64,000 nucleotides of DNA from DAHUXN01 sp963811805 (GTDB lineage Bacteria; Acidobacteriota; Terriglobia; Acidiferrales; UBA7541): assembly GCA_963811805.1 (NCBI GenBank), contig CAWESU010000001.1, positions 806,001 through 870,000 of the forward strand, written 5' to 3'. The notes under the pieces are model-generated. The model was not told where the DNA came from. It did not search any database and saw only the letters and a program-made list of their open reading frames with translations. The position numbers and the translations under genes were made by a program. Positions 28,004 to 36,816 of this stretch are shown in pieces. Position 1 is the stretch's first letter. Each line of letters begins with the position of its first letter.

Positions 28004-29527
28004 TTGAACCTACGACTAAGAGCATTAAGAAACGTAAGCAGCAGCTGGCTCTCGCTGGGTGTCAACGTCGTCGTCAGCATTATCCTCACACCCTTAATCC
28101 TCCATCACCTCGGTGATAGCGCCTACGGCTTGTGGGCACTGGTCTTCTCCTTCGCTGGATATTTCAATATTTTCGATTTTGGACTCAGTTCGGCGGTGAT
28201 TCGTTATGTATCTCGTTTCAACGCGGTGCGGGATTATGAACAGCTTACGAAGTACGTCAACAGCATACTGTTTGTGTTCACCTGCATTGCTATTTTCTTG
28301 TTGCTGGCGACGGTAGTCGTCTCATGGTACGTGAACGCAATATTCCACATCTCCCCAGCGCTGCAGCACACGGCTCGTCTTCTGTTCCTTCTGGTCGGCT
28401 GCATGTTCGCACTGCAGTTTCCGGGGGACGTATTCGTAGGCGTCTTGGAAGGAATGCAGGAGTTCTGGTGGGAGTACCTTGTCAAAACAGTTGCCGGCAT
28501 TCTCCGTCTGGTCCTGATTATCGCTGTACTGGAACGCGGTCTAGGACTGCTCAGTATTTCGATGGTTGCTATCGGCCTCTCCATGGCGAGTTACATCGCT
28601 TACGTTGTCATTGCTTATCGTCGGCTTCCGCTGCGCTTCTCTCCGAAGCTCCCCGACTTCGCGACCCTCAAGGAAATCATGGGTTACTCCGCAACCACAT
28701 TCACCTCGATTGTCGCGGGCGGTTTCACGGCAACCGCAGGCAACACCATCATCGGAATCTTTCTGACCACCGCCGATATCACCCCCTTCGCGATTGCGAC
28801 GAAATTCATCCAGTACGCCAGCCGGATCGTCCAGTCTTCCTCTGCGATTTTCACTCCGATGTCGAGCCATTTCGACGCGACCGGCGAATTAAACCGGTTG
28901 CAGCGAGTGTTTATTCTAGGAAACCGCGCCTGCGCATTTCTGGCCTTCCCTGCGTGCGTCGGCATGCTGATCCTCGGCCGCTCGGCAATCGAAGTTTGGG
29001 TGGGTGCCCGATACGCCTGGTGCTACGGCTTGCTCGCGATTCTCATCGTGCCCTACACCCTGCAGTTCGCGCAATTGGCATCGCCAAAGATCCTCTATGG
29101 AATGGCCCGGCACTTGACTCTAGGAAAAGCCAGGCTCATCGAAGCGGCGACTAACATCGTCCTAAGCATTATTCTGCTCCACTATTATGGTGTTTGGGGC
29201 GTCGCTCTTGGAGTTGCAATTCCCAAATTCTGCGCTTCTGTTTTTTTCCTTCCTGGCCATCTGTGCCATGTGCTCAAAGTAAGTATCAAGTCCTTTCTAT
29301 GGCAAGCGTATATGTGGCCGGTGGTCACCTGCGCGCCGATGACTATCGCGTTATACCTCTTGCATCGTACTGTTGTCCCGCATACGTTATTGGCGCTCGC
29401 TGCGCAGATGTTGGCGGGAGCCCTTGTGTATGGATTCGCAGTACTCGCGTACGCATTGATCGAGGAGCCGGAGGGAATCAAGTTAAGAAAGCGTTTTTTC
29501 AAATTCGGAGGGGAGGCGTTGAACTGA
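28004..29527 (+). CDS. wzx: Wzx-type oligosaccharide flippase
   Basis: A 507-residue polytopic membrane protein with about 12-14 helices of the MATE/MOP flippase superfamily. Family cues are YGLWALVFSFAGYFNIFDFG near residue 42 and repeated aliphatic helices to the end. It should flip undecaprenyl-linked repeat units to the periplasm. The start is a TTG with no strong ribosome site. Its stop codon TGA is the first three bases of the IS3 element at 29525. Removing the element and one GAAC duplication gives AAC CGC TAG, so the original protein was one Arg longer; function should be unaffected. Confidence 0.87.
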   Translation: MNLRLRALRNVSSSWLSLGVNVVVSIILTPLILHHLGDSAYGLWALVFSFAGYFNIFDFGLSSAVIRYVSRFNAVRDYEQLTKYVNSILFVFTCIAIFLLLATVVVSWYVNAIFHISPALQHTARLLFLLVGCMFALQFPGDVFVGVLEGMQEFWWEYLVKTVAGILRLVLIIAVLERGLGLLSISMVAIGLSMASYIAYVVIAYRRLPLRFSPKLPDFATLKEIMGYSATTFTSIVAGGFTATAGNTIIGIFLTTADITPFAIATKFIQYASRIVQSSSAIFTPMSSHFDATGELNRLQRVFILGNRACAFLAFPACVGMLILGRSAIEVWVGARYAWCYGLLAILIVPYTLQFAQLASPKILYGMARHLTLGKARLIEAATNIVLSIILLHYYGVWGVALGVAIPKFCASVFFLPGHLCHVLKVSIKSFLWQAYMWPVVTCAPMTIALYLLHRTVVPHTLLALAAQMLAGALVYGFAVLAYALIEEPEGIKLRKRFFKFGGEALN

Positions 29528-29550
29528 CCCAAAACCGGAAAACTGAGCCA
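29525..29550 (+). repeat. IS3 left terminal inverted repeat
   Basis: Begins TGACCCAAAACCGGAAAACT. It pairs imperfectly with the right end and provides the TGA stop of wzx. Confidence 0.8.
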
Positions 29551-29613
29551 AGGATAAGTTGAGGAAACAGCCTGAACGTGGTCCTCTACACCGACAAGGA
29601 GGAGGACACGAAG

Positions 29614-29880
29614 ATGCCGAGGAAGGGTCACACGGAGGAGCAGATTTTGCAGGTGCTGCGACAGGCGGAAGGCGGGGAAAAAGTCACCGAGATCTGCCGG
29701 AAGTTGGGGATCAGCGAGCAGACATTTTACACCTGGAAGCGGAAGTACGCCGGTATGGGACTCAGTGAACTGCGCGAGTTGCGGCAGTTGCGCGATGAGA
29801 ATGGCAAGCGGAAGAAGCTGGTGGCCGACCTGTCGCTGGATCGACACATGCTGCAGGAGATCGTCCGAAAAAAGCTCTAA
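29614..29880 (+). CDS. IS3-family OrfA (helix-turn-helix)
   Basis: An 88-residue OrfA with the HTH_Tnp_1 domain: EEQILQVLRQAEGG, then VTEICRKLGISEQTFYTWKRKY (written in part: LGISEQTFYTWKRKY), followed by a Leu-zipper-like tail (LRQLRDENGKRKKLVADLSL). The ATG has AAGGAGGAGG 8 nt upstream. It should bind the IS ends and, after frameshifting, form the N-terminus of the OrfAB transposase. Confidence 0.92.
   Translation: MPRKGHTEEQILQVLRQAEGGEKVTEICRKLGISEQTFYTWKRKYAGMGLSELRELRQLRDENGKRKKLVADLSLDRHMLQEIVRKKL
29868..29874 (+). promoter_or_regulatory. Programmed -1 frameshift heptamer A AAA AAG
   Basis: In the orfA frame the codons read CGA AAA AAG just before the TAA. A -1 slip continues directly into orfB without a stop, giving a fused OrfAB from 29614 to 30773. 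This is the canonical IS3-family signal. Confidence 0.85.
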
Positions 29881-29897
29881 AGCCTCGGCACCGGCGC

Positions 29898-30773
29898 GTG
29901 TTGGCGCGCTGGACGCAAGTCGCCTACCAGGTGAGCGAGCGTCGGGTGTCGAGGCTGCTTCTCGTGCAGCGATCTTCGTTGCGTTATGAGAGTCATCGCG
30001 ACCCGCAGGAAGCCCTGCGGATGCGATTGCGGGAGCTGGCGGCGAGCCGGATCCGATTCGGATATCGCCGGCTGACCGTGCTCTTGAAGCGGGAGGGCTG
30101 GGCGGTAAACGCAAAACGAATCTATCGGCTCTACACCGAGGAAGGATTGACCGTGCGGACCAAGCAACGCCAGAAGGCAGCCAGCCGCCAGCGCGTGCCA
30201 CGGGCCCTCGCGACGAGGCCGAATGAGCGGTGGAGCATGGATTTCGTGAGCGACCGCCTGGTAAATGATCGGTGGTTTCGTGTGTTGACCGTCGTCGATC
30301 AGTTCACTCGGGAGAGCTTGTTGCTCTACGCGGACAGTGCCTTGAGCGGTGAAAAAGTAGCCGCTGAATTAGAACGTGTCGTCGGCGCACGGGGAGTTCC
30401 GACGTCAATCACCGTAGATAACGGGAGCGAGTTCGCCAGTCGGGCCATGGATACATGGGCATACGGTCACGGAATCCGCCTAGACTTCATCCGGCCGGGC
30501 AAGCCAGTGGAGAACGGGTACATTGAGAGCTTCAACGGAAGACTGCGGGATGAGTGCTTGAACGTCAGTCTGTTCTTCTCCCTGGAAGACGCTAGAGGGA
30601 AGCTGGAAGCCTGGCGACAAGATTACAATCTGGCCCGACCCCACAGCGCGCTCGGCGATGAAGCACCGACGGCGTTCGCGACAGCCTGGTCGAAATCCGC
30701 ATCTCCGGACTCGGAGCTAGCTCCGAGTCCGGAGATCACCCAAGCGCGCACGTTGCTTGAGGTGCTCAGTTGA
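29898..30773 (+). CDS. IS3-family OrfB, DDE integrase domain
   Basis: A 291-residue frame opening at a GTG but normally made as the C-terminal part of OrfAB. HTH_21-type segment FGYRRLTVLLKREGW near residue 55, then the rve catalytic core: first Asp in WSMDFVSD, second Asp in ITVDNGSEF, Glu in NGYIESFNGRLRDE. Conserved end ARPHSALGDEAPTAFA. The DDE triad is complete, so the element may be active. Confidence 0.92.
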   Translation: MLARWTQVAYQVSERRVSRLLLVQRSSLRYESHRDPQEALRMRLRELAASRIRFGYRRLTVLLKREGWAVNAKRIYRLYTEEGLTVRTKQRQKAASRQRVPRALATRPNERWSMDFVSDRLVNDRWFRVLTVVDQFTRESLLLYADSALSGEKVAAELERVVGARGVPTSITVDNGSEFASRAMDTWAYGHGIRLDFIRPGKPVENGYIESFNGRLRDECLNVSLFFSLEDARGKLEAWRQDYNLARPHSALGDEAPTAFATAWSKSASPDSELAPSPEITQARTLLEVLS

Positions 30774-30912
30774 GCTACATTAGGCGCGGAATCGCCGAGA
30801 AATCGGCGCAAACGAACCACGTAAGGCAAAATCCTCAGCTTTCCTCTGGCACAGTTTCGCGGGGCGGGTCAGGGCGGGTCAAATACCCGGAGAAGCTAAA
30901 TTTTGGCTGGAC

Positions 30913-30933
30913 TAATTTTCGGGGGGCAGGTCA
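30913..30933 (+). repeat. IS3 right terminal inverted repeat
   Basis: On the minus strand it reads TGACCTGCCCCCCGAAAATT. It is followed on the plus strand by the GAAC duplication. Confidence 0.8.
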
Positions 30934-31014
30934 GAACCGCTAGACTCATGCGGCGATACGCGACCGTGCTCTTCTGGAGAGAGGGTTGGTCGCATCGAAC
31001 TTAGGGGGCTACCT

Positions 31015-32421
31015 TCAGTGTAGTGCTGCCGCGAAATCATCGCAGCGCTGGTTTCCAGCATTATCAGTACCTAGCGTGCCCTCCCAGTCGCTTGAAAAGA
31101 AAAACCACTTGCCATCCTGCGAGATCGAACCGATCGCGTTCTGGCACGCGAAAAAATTGGATTTGCCAGAGTTGAACGTGTGCGCTTCGCGGTGCACTGC
31201 TCCATCCCGTGTGAACACAAGGATTTCGTCTTGCCAAGGAGCCATAATAGGAGATCCAAGGGGAATAGTAACCGTGCTGGTCGCGAATGGACGCCTGTCG
31301 GTTGAGTCATCATTGTTCCAGCTAACATGGTTATCCCCTTTTGCCAGGGTGTTGCCACATTGCTCTGAAGTCAGTACACGGTCTATCGAAGACAGCGCTG
31401 TTAGCAGCCGGACTCCCATACCCAGTTTGCACCATTTTCCATCTGACGTGCGTCCCGTAGTATTGACCAACGAACTATAGCCCATTGCAAAGTGGCCGTA
31501 ATCAACGTCCGATTCCGGGGCGTCCACCTCGGTTGTACCCACATGCCAAAAGCGTCGTAGGTCCGTATTGCCGGCTGGACTGATCATCACGACCTGGCCA
31601 TCGCCGGAAATCTTAATGGAGTGAACGAAGAATCTATCTGTAGGTGTCGTTCCGCGAACCTTAACACCGTTTACAGTTTCGTCCTCCGTGTCATATGCTT
31701 GGCAACCTGTGGTTGCATTCCATACGTACACGAGATGGGCGTCGCCCTGCGATCCGCTCCCAACCGCCATCGCAAATGTCCTATCGTCCCATGCAGCGGA
31801 GAATTCCTTCCACACTGAAGCTCCTGCAAACTGCTCCGCGCAGTTACGCGCTTCAGCCAGATCCACGACGAGTGTTGTCCTCGGCGGTGAAACGGAGAAA
31901 TCGAGCCGTACGATCTGAGGATCCTTAGATTGCGAGATCCCGAACGCTGCGTCCTTTTCGGTCTTCGACCACTCGGGCGATCCCATAATTCCTGGAATCA
32001 GTCTGGCGGATCCAGCCTTGCCCGTCAGCGGGTCGAACGGCAGCAGAAACGCGCTGGCTCCGCCATTACAGATAAAAATCTTGGTCGAGTCCAAGTTCGA
32101 CACGCGGGAATCGCCCCAACCTCCGCAGTTCATATGCCATTCTTGTTGCCCGGGAGATCTGGCACCCGGAGAAGTATCGATATCCGTCAACCGGTAGATC
32201 CGAGTGCCGAAGTCCGGATCAAGAATGCTATTGCCGGCTCCCCTTGCTGCACCGATGTTCGGTAGCGGAGTAGGCAGCGGAAGAACGGCAAAATCCGTTC
32301 GTGCGTCGTAGGCCTGTGCCGACGATTTTGCCAATGACGGCGCACGGTTGACCATAAGTCCCACATCGGGCCATACGGCGATGGACAGCAACAGAATCGC
32401 AGCAATAAACAACCCCTTCAC
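31015..32421 (-). CDS. Secreted protein of unrecognised beta-rich family, paralogue of the 11-kb lipoprotein C-terminus
   Basis: A 468-residue protein starting at a GTG with TTGGAGG 5 nt upstream; an in-frame upstream extension overlaps the preceding gene and is Arg-rich. Residues 1-37 form a Sec signal (KGLFIAAILLLSIAVWP). The mature protein aligns from end to end with residues about 255-687 of the product at 11177-13240. Conserved blocks include RTDF..LPLP.PLP, GAGN, HSIKISGDGQ-like strands, WCKLGM, HVSWNNDD, PWQDEIL and ISQDGKWFFFSSDW. Paired Cys residues suit an oxidising compartment. It may be a propeller-fold matrix protein (inference). Last gene of the large EPS operon. Confidence 0.75.
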   Translation of the reverse strand: MKGLFIAAILLLSIAVWPDVGLMVNRAPSLAKSSAQAYDARTDFAVLPLPTPLPNIGAARGAGNSILDPDFGTRIYRLTDIDTSPGARSPGQQEWHMNCGGWGDSRVSNLDSTKIFICNGGASAFLLPFDPLTGKAGSARLIPGIMGSPEWSKTEKDAAFGISQSKDPQIVRLDFSVSPPRTTLVVDLAEARNCAEQFAGASVWKEFSAAWDDRTFAMAVGSGSQGDAHLVYVWNATTGCQAYDTEDETVNGVKVRGTTPTDRFFVHSIKISGDGQVVMISPAGNTDLRRFWHVGTTEVDAPESDVDYGHFAMGYSSLVNTTGRTSDGKWCKLGMGVRLLTALSSIDRVLTSEQCGNTLAKGDNHVSWNNDDSTDRRPFATSTVTIPLGSPIMAPWQDEILVFTRDGAVHREAHTFNSGKSNFFACQNAIGSISQDGKWFFFSSDWEGTLGTDNAGNQRCDDFAAALH

Positions 32422-32510
32422 CGGCACCTCCAACGACCGTAGGTTAGTCTTAATACTTCGATGGTTCGCAACGACCGGACGGCACGGGAGACTCCGCAAT
32501 GACTCGTGTC

Positions 32511-34781
32511 TTATAGCGAGCGATACGTCGCCAGCCATTCTCCACGCACCGATTCCCAACGATACCGCTTCGACTCTTCGCGGGCATTTGCGGATAGCCG
32601 ATGAGCCAATTCTGGTTCTCTCAACAGCCGCAAAATATATTCTGCGATCAACTGCCACTCGCCTGGTTCGCACAGTAGCCCGGTCCGTTCGTGTTCGACG
32701 ACGAAGCGAATTCCTCCGGCTCCAGTCGTGACCACTGGAGTACCGCAGGCGAACGCCTCCAAAATCGAAACCGGCATGTTATCCAGCCGAGATGCGTTCA
32801 CGAATATATCTGCTTTTTCATAATAACCAGCAATCTCGTGATGCCGGACTGGCCCCGTAAACTCGACGCCGTACAAATGCAGAGACTTGACCAGTTTCCG
32901 AGTTTCCCGCTCGCTCGGACCGGACCCGAGCAAATAGAGGACCGCACCGGGGTGCTTCTCCTGAACTACGCCGAATGCTCGAACTACGTCTTCTACCGCA
33001 TAGTAAGGATGAAACCCCCGCGAACAAATCAGCCGTGGCTGCAATGGAATCCTCGAACGAAAGGAAAACTGATCCATATCAACCACATTGGCGATCGCTT
33101 TCGCGTGAAGAGCGAATTTCTCAAAGACCTCGACCAGATAGGCGGATGGCACGACTACGCAGTCTGCTCGTTTGAGTATTCTCCGGGCCACACGAGAACG
33201 CCGCAAGTGGTCAGGCGCCTCACCGCTGTGATAATGAACGAGGACTTTCTTTTTTCTCGCTTTAGCCATCCAGTAGGCTGGCGCCGGCGCAAGTATAAAG
33301 GACCAATATGACGCGGAAAACACGTGTGCTATATCCTCTTCCTTTAACTGCTTCCAAAGGGAAAGCCAATAAAAGGGCTGTCGCACTATCGTGCGAAGGA
33401 ATGGAACGCGTTCCACCCAGCGCAACGAATGAGGCATTTCCCGGTCGACAGCAATAAACCGAACCTTGACATCGTCTTGATCATTGCGCCAGTTTCGCAA
33501 TAGCGCTTCTACTTGCACTGACTGGCCTCCCACATATCGATGGCTGGGACCTACGATTGCGACGCGAAGTGGGCGGAGTCCATGGGCGCTAGAAACCGAA
33601 AACCGGCGTACCCCAGAGTCTTGCTTACTCTTGGAGGCCAACACTTCCTCGTACAGCGCCTCGTAGCGTTCGGCAACGCTCTCCAGACTGAATTGCGTAG
33701 ACGCCAATTCTTTGCCCTTCGATGCACACGCAGCCCGAAGGTGCGGCTGCGTTAGGAAGCGTTCAATCGCAGCTGCGAGTTGGTCATCACGACCCGGCTG
33801 CACTAACAATCCTGTATCCCCCTCCGAGATAATTTCCGGTGTACCACCGACATTAGTCGCAACGACTCCCACGCCAGCCGCCATCGACTCGAGGATGACA
33901 TTCGACATACTTTCCGAATCGGAAGGCACAACAGAAATGTCCAAAGATGCCAGCAGTTCCGGGATATCTCTTCTATCTCCCAAAAAACAGATACGATCCG
34001 CAAGACCCAGGTCGCGTGCCGTATCTTCGATCTCCGATCGCAGCGGTCCGTCGCCAACGACTAGGAATTGCACGTTCGGAAGCTTTGATGCGAGTCGCTT
34101 GGCTGCCCGCAGGAACACGCCGTGGTTCTTGGACCTAGTGTTCATTCGAGCGATCATTCCGACTCGCACAGTGCCACGAGAGACGGGGAGAGCGGGCACA
34201 GCACTGGCGAATAGCTCTGGGCCTAGACCATTGGGGATGATCGCAACTTTCCGCTCCGGGAGTCCTTGCCGTATCAATCGCTCGGATGCTGCACGGGAAT
34301 TGCAAACAACCCGATCGCAAAACCAGAAGGCGACACCCTGTGCGCGGAATTGACGGGGAGTGAGCAAGTCGCCGAGTTGGCGATGGCTTCCAATCACCAC
34401 AGGAACCCTGACGAATCGAGCCGTTGGAAGAAGGAGCAAGTTCGTGTAGAAATCGAACGAGTGGACGATCTGAACCTTTTCGCGTTTTAGGTATCGCCCT
34501 AAAGCCGCACGCGAGCGCTGTGCGCGTAGGGTCAGAAAACTTCCTCCGAGAGAAAATTCCTCCACATTCGCCACTTTTTCGAGCAAGGGTCCCAGGCGCG
34601 CGACGCATCCGAGCTGGATGTCAAAGTGGCGGTGCCTGAGTGCATTAGTGATCGCCACAAACTGACGCTCACTGCCCCCAGTCTCAAACGTGTTGAGCAT
34701 CATAAATAGCTTTCGCCGAAGCGCCTTGCACACATCCTCTTGTATGGGGTTTCTCGACGTGTCACGCAGTAAGATCTTCAT
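32511..34781 (-). CDS. Tandem GT4-GT4 glycosyltransferase fusion
   Basis: A 756-residue protein containing two complete GT-B units. Unit 1 (about residues 22-395) has TGGSERQFV, PNGLGPELF, ARMNTRSKNH, and the donor motif DSESMSNVILESMAAG. Unit 2 (about 405-756) has GPSHRYVGGQSVQVEALL, RGFHPYYAVEDVV, and ASRLDNMPVSILEAFACGTPVV. Most GT4 enzymes are single units of 350-420 residues, so this could add two successive sugars. The ATG overlaps the preceding stop by 4 nt (ATGA). Sequence is continuous through the junction, so a true fusion rather than a missed stop is likely. Confidence 0.87.
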   Translation of the reverse strand: MKILLRDTSRNPIQEDVCKALRRKLFMMLNTFETGGSERQFVAITNALRHRHFDIQLGCVARLGPLLEKVANVEEFSLGGSFLTLRAQRSRAALGRYLKREKVQIVHSFDFYTNLLLLPTARFVRVPVVIGSHRQLGDLLTPRQFRAQGVAFWFCDRVVCNSRAASERLIRQGLPERKVAIIPNGLGPELFASAVPALPVSRGTVRVGMIARMNTRSKNHGVFLRAAKRLASKLPNVQFLVVGDGPLRSEIEDTARDLGLADRICFLGDRRDIPELLASLDISVVPSDSESMSNVILESMAAGVGVVATNVGGTPEIISEGDTGLLVQPGRDDQLAAAIERFLTQPHLRAACASKGKELASTQFSLESVAERYEALYEEVLASKSKQDSGVRRFSVSSAHGLRPLRVAIVGPSHRYVGGQSVQVEALLRNWRNDQDDVKVRFIAVDREMPHSLRWVERVPFLRTIVRQPFYWLSLWKQLKEEDIAHVFSASYWSFILAPAPAYWMAKARKKKVLVHYHSGEAPDHLRRSRVARRILKRADCVVVPSAYLVEVFEKFALHAKAIANVVDMDQFSFRSRIPLQPRLICSRGFHPYYAVEDVVRAFGVVQEKHPGAVLYLLGSGPSERETRKLVKSLHLYGVEFTGPVRHHEIAGYYEKADIFVNASRLDNMPVSILEAFACGTPVVTTGAGGIRFVVEHERTGLLCEPGEWQLIAEYILRLLREPELAHRLSANAREESKRYRWESVRGEWLATYRSL

Positions 34782-36760
34782 TTTCTGACCGAAAGGGATG
34801 CCGTGGGTTTCACTGTCTCTGCTTGAATGCCAGCTTCGCGAAAATCAATGGTCGGGGCTTTGTATGTCGAAGGAGTTGTCTGAGAAGTCTCTAGGAAATT
34901 TCTATGCCAAAGTTCAAGCGCCAGCAAGCGCCAAAGTTTACTTGAATGGTCGCGGCGGCCTCGCAAGTGCTCGTTGAGTACGCCCGACAGCGCAGAACGA
35001 TTGAAATATCCTCTCTCCATCGTCCTTGGCTCCAGTAACAGCCGCGAAAAATCTTCTTTCAAGTTATTACGGATCCAATGAACCAGCGGCATCGCAAATC
35101 CCTGCTTCGGGCGATTGAGCACTTCTGACGGAACGCCAACTCTCGCTGCCAGCTTTTTAAAAATATACTTCTGATCCATACCTCGCATCTTCCAATGCGC
35201 GGGAAGGCCAACAACCCACTCGACAAAGTGATGATCGAGGATTGGAACGCGAGCCTCGAGCGAAGTCGCCATGCTCATGCGGTCCACTTTTGTGAGAATA
35301 TCTCCAGGAAGGTATGTCTTCGTGTCGAGGTAGAGCAGTTGACTTAGACGATCGTAATTTGCGGCTTTATTTAGATACACGCGAAAAATGTCGAGAGGAT
35401 CTCCTCCGTTTCCTGCGTTGCGTTCAAAATCTCCAGACAACAGTGACGCCTTACCGCCCAAGACCGACCGGAAAGTAGCTGGATGAAGTGCCCGTTCAGG
35501 CCACGGTAGCGAGATGTCGTACAAGAACCGACGTCCGGGCGTACGCTGAGGCAATACCGGAAATATCGCCGAGCGATACAAGGCACCAGCCCACGCAGGC
35601 ATCCAATCAAACCGCTGACGTGATATTTGCGCCCGGTACCGCTCATAGCCTCCGAACAATTCATCTCCCCCATCACCGGACAAGGCTACGGTCACAAATT
35701 GTCGAGCCATCCGCGACACAAAATAAGTCGGAAGCATGGATGAATCGCCGAAGGGCTCGTCCAGGACGGTCGTCAAATAGGTCAGCGTCTCATGAATGTT
35801 CGGCTTGACGACAAACTCGTGATGCTCAGTGTTAAAGCGTTTGGCCACCTTACGAGCGTAGTGTGCCTCATCGAAGCTGGCCTCTTCGAAACCGATCGAA
35901 AAGGTTCGCAGCGGACGGCCACTTGCGCGGGCCATCAAGGCAACTACGATCGAAGAATCCGTTCCGCCGCTCAAGAGGGCTCCGAGGGGGACGTCGGCTA
36001 TCAGCCGAATACGAACGGCCTCGGATAGCCGGCCTTCTAATTCATCGAGGCATTCTTCTTCCGAGGCCGGCTCGTGCGTCGAGAAAGTTGGCAAGTCCCA
36101 ATACTGCCTTGTGTTGGTCTGCGCGTCCGCGAATTCGAGGAGGTACCCTGGAGGAAGCTTTGAAATGTCTCTGAAGGCGGTGCGCGGATCCGGGATATAT
36201 CCGCAGTTTACGTACTGCAGCAGGCTCCCTTGGTCGAGCTCCCTCAGTTCTGGGCATGCCACCAAGATTGCCTTAATTTCTGAACCAAAAAGCAGGCGGC
36301 CCTTATGGATCGCGTAGTGTAACGGTTTGATTCCCAAGCGGTCGCGAGCGAGCAACAGTTTATGTCGCCTCTCGTCATAAATCGCAATTGCAAACATGCC
36401 TCGAAGCCTCTGGATGCAATCAGCGCCAAATTCCTCGTACAGGTGGACAATAACCTCGGTGTCGGTGTTCGTGTAAAAGTGGTGGCCGCGACCCTCGAGC
36501 TCGCTGCGAAGGTCCAGGAAATTGTAGATCTCGCCGTTGAAGACAACCCAAACGCTCTTGTCCTCATTGTGAATAGGCTGATGCCCCCCACCCAAGTCAA
36601 TAATGCTAAGGCGTCTCATACCCAGGCCCGCGCCACCTTGGGTATAAATGCCCTCATCGTCCGGTCCGCGATGAATGATCTTCTCGCACATTCGGTGAAT
36701 AGTCTGGCGGTCGATTACCGCGCCCCGTTCAGAATTGACAATGCCTGCAATCCCGCACAT
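34778..36760 (-). CDS. asnB: Asparagine-synthase-like amidotransferase (XrtA type), copy 2
   Basis: A 660-residue protein with the same architecture as the gene at 25945: MCGIAGI with Cys2, RGPDDEG, NGEIYN, synthetase PP-loop LSGGTDSS (about residue 264) and SGDGGDELFGGY (about 362). The two are clearly divergent and not a recent duplication. Location between the deacetylase-like gene and the tandem glycosyltransferase matches the usual XrtA EPS gene order. Likely amidates a carboxyl group on the polymer or precursor; aspartate cannot be excluded. Confidence 0.88.
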   Translation of the reverse strand: MCGIAGIVNSERGAVIDRQTIHRMCEKIIHRGPDDEGIYTQGGAGLGMRRLSIIDLGGGHQPIHNEDKSVWVVFNGEIYNFLDLRSELEGRGHHFYTNTDTEVIVHLYEEFGADCIQRLRGMFAIAIYDERRHKLLLARDRLGIKPLHYAIHKGRLLFGSEIKAILVACPELRELDQGSLLQYVNCGYIPDPRTAFRDISKLPPGYLLEFADAQTNTRQYWDLPTFSTHEPASEEECLDELEGRLSEAVRIRLIADVPLGALLSGGTDSSIVVALMARASGRPLRTFSIGFEEASFDEAHYARKVAKRFNTEHHEFVVKPNIHETLTYLTTVLDEPFGDSSMLPTYFVSRMARQFVTVALSGDGGDELFGGYERYRAQISRQRFDWMPAWAGALYRSAIFPVLPQRTPGRRFLYDISLPWPERALHPATFRSVLGGKASLLSGDFERNAGNGGDPLDIFRVYLNKAANYDRLSQLLYLDTKTYLPGDILTKVDRMSMATSLEARVPILDHHFVEWVVGLPAHWKMRGMDQKYIFKKLAARVGVPSEVLNRPKQGFAMPLVHWIRNNLKEDFSRLLLEPRTMERGYFNRSALSGVLNEHLRGRRDHSSKLWRLLALELWHRNFLETSQTTPSTYKAPTIDFREAGIQAETVKPTASLSVRK

Positions 36761-36816
36761 TTTCGCTCCAAGAAGTATCGACTAGCGCCAGCGGTTCACA
36801 CCGGCAAGCGCCGTAG

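Larger units (their letters stand above)
29525..30933 (+). mobile_element. IS3-family insertion sequence (1409 bp), apparently intact
   Basis: Both ends begin TGACC: the left end at 29525 and the right end (read on the minus strand) at 30933. They are imperfect inverted repeats, with shared TGACC, CC-GAAAA and CCA blocks. The element is flanked by the 4-bp direct repeat GAAC at 29521-29524 and 30934-30937, a target-site duplication. It encodes orfA and orfB overlapping through a slippery AAAAAAG. A 4-bp duplication suits IS407-like IS3 elements; the subgroup is a guess. No lesions were seen. Confidence 0.93.

Noticed and set aside
32480..32496. GG-N10-GC on the minus strand before the secreted protein at 31015-32421
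   Set aside because: Cores are GGAG and TGCC, poor at both positions, and the gene follows its neighbour closely in an operon.
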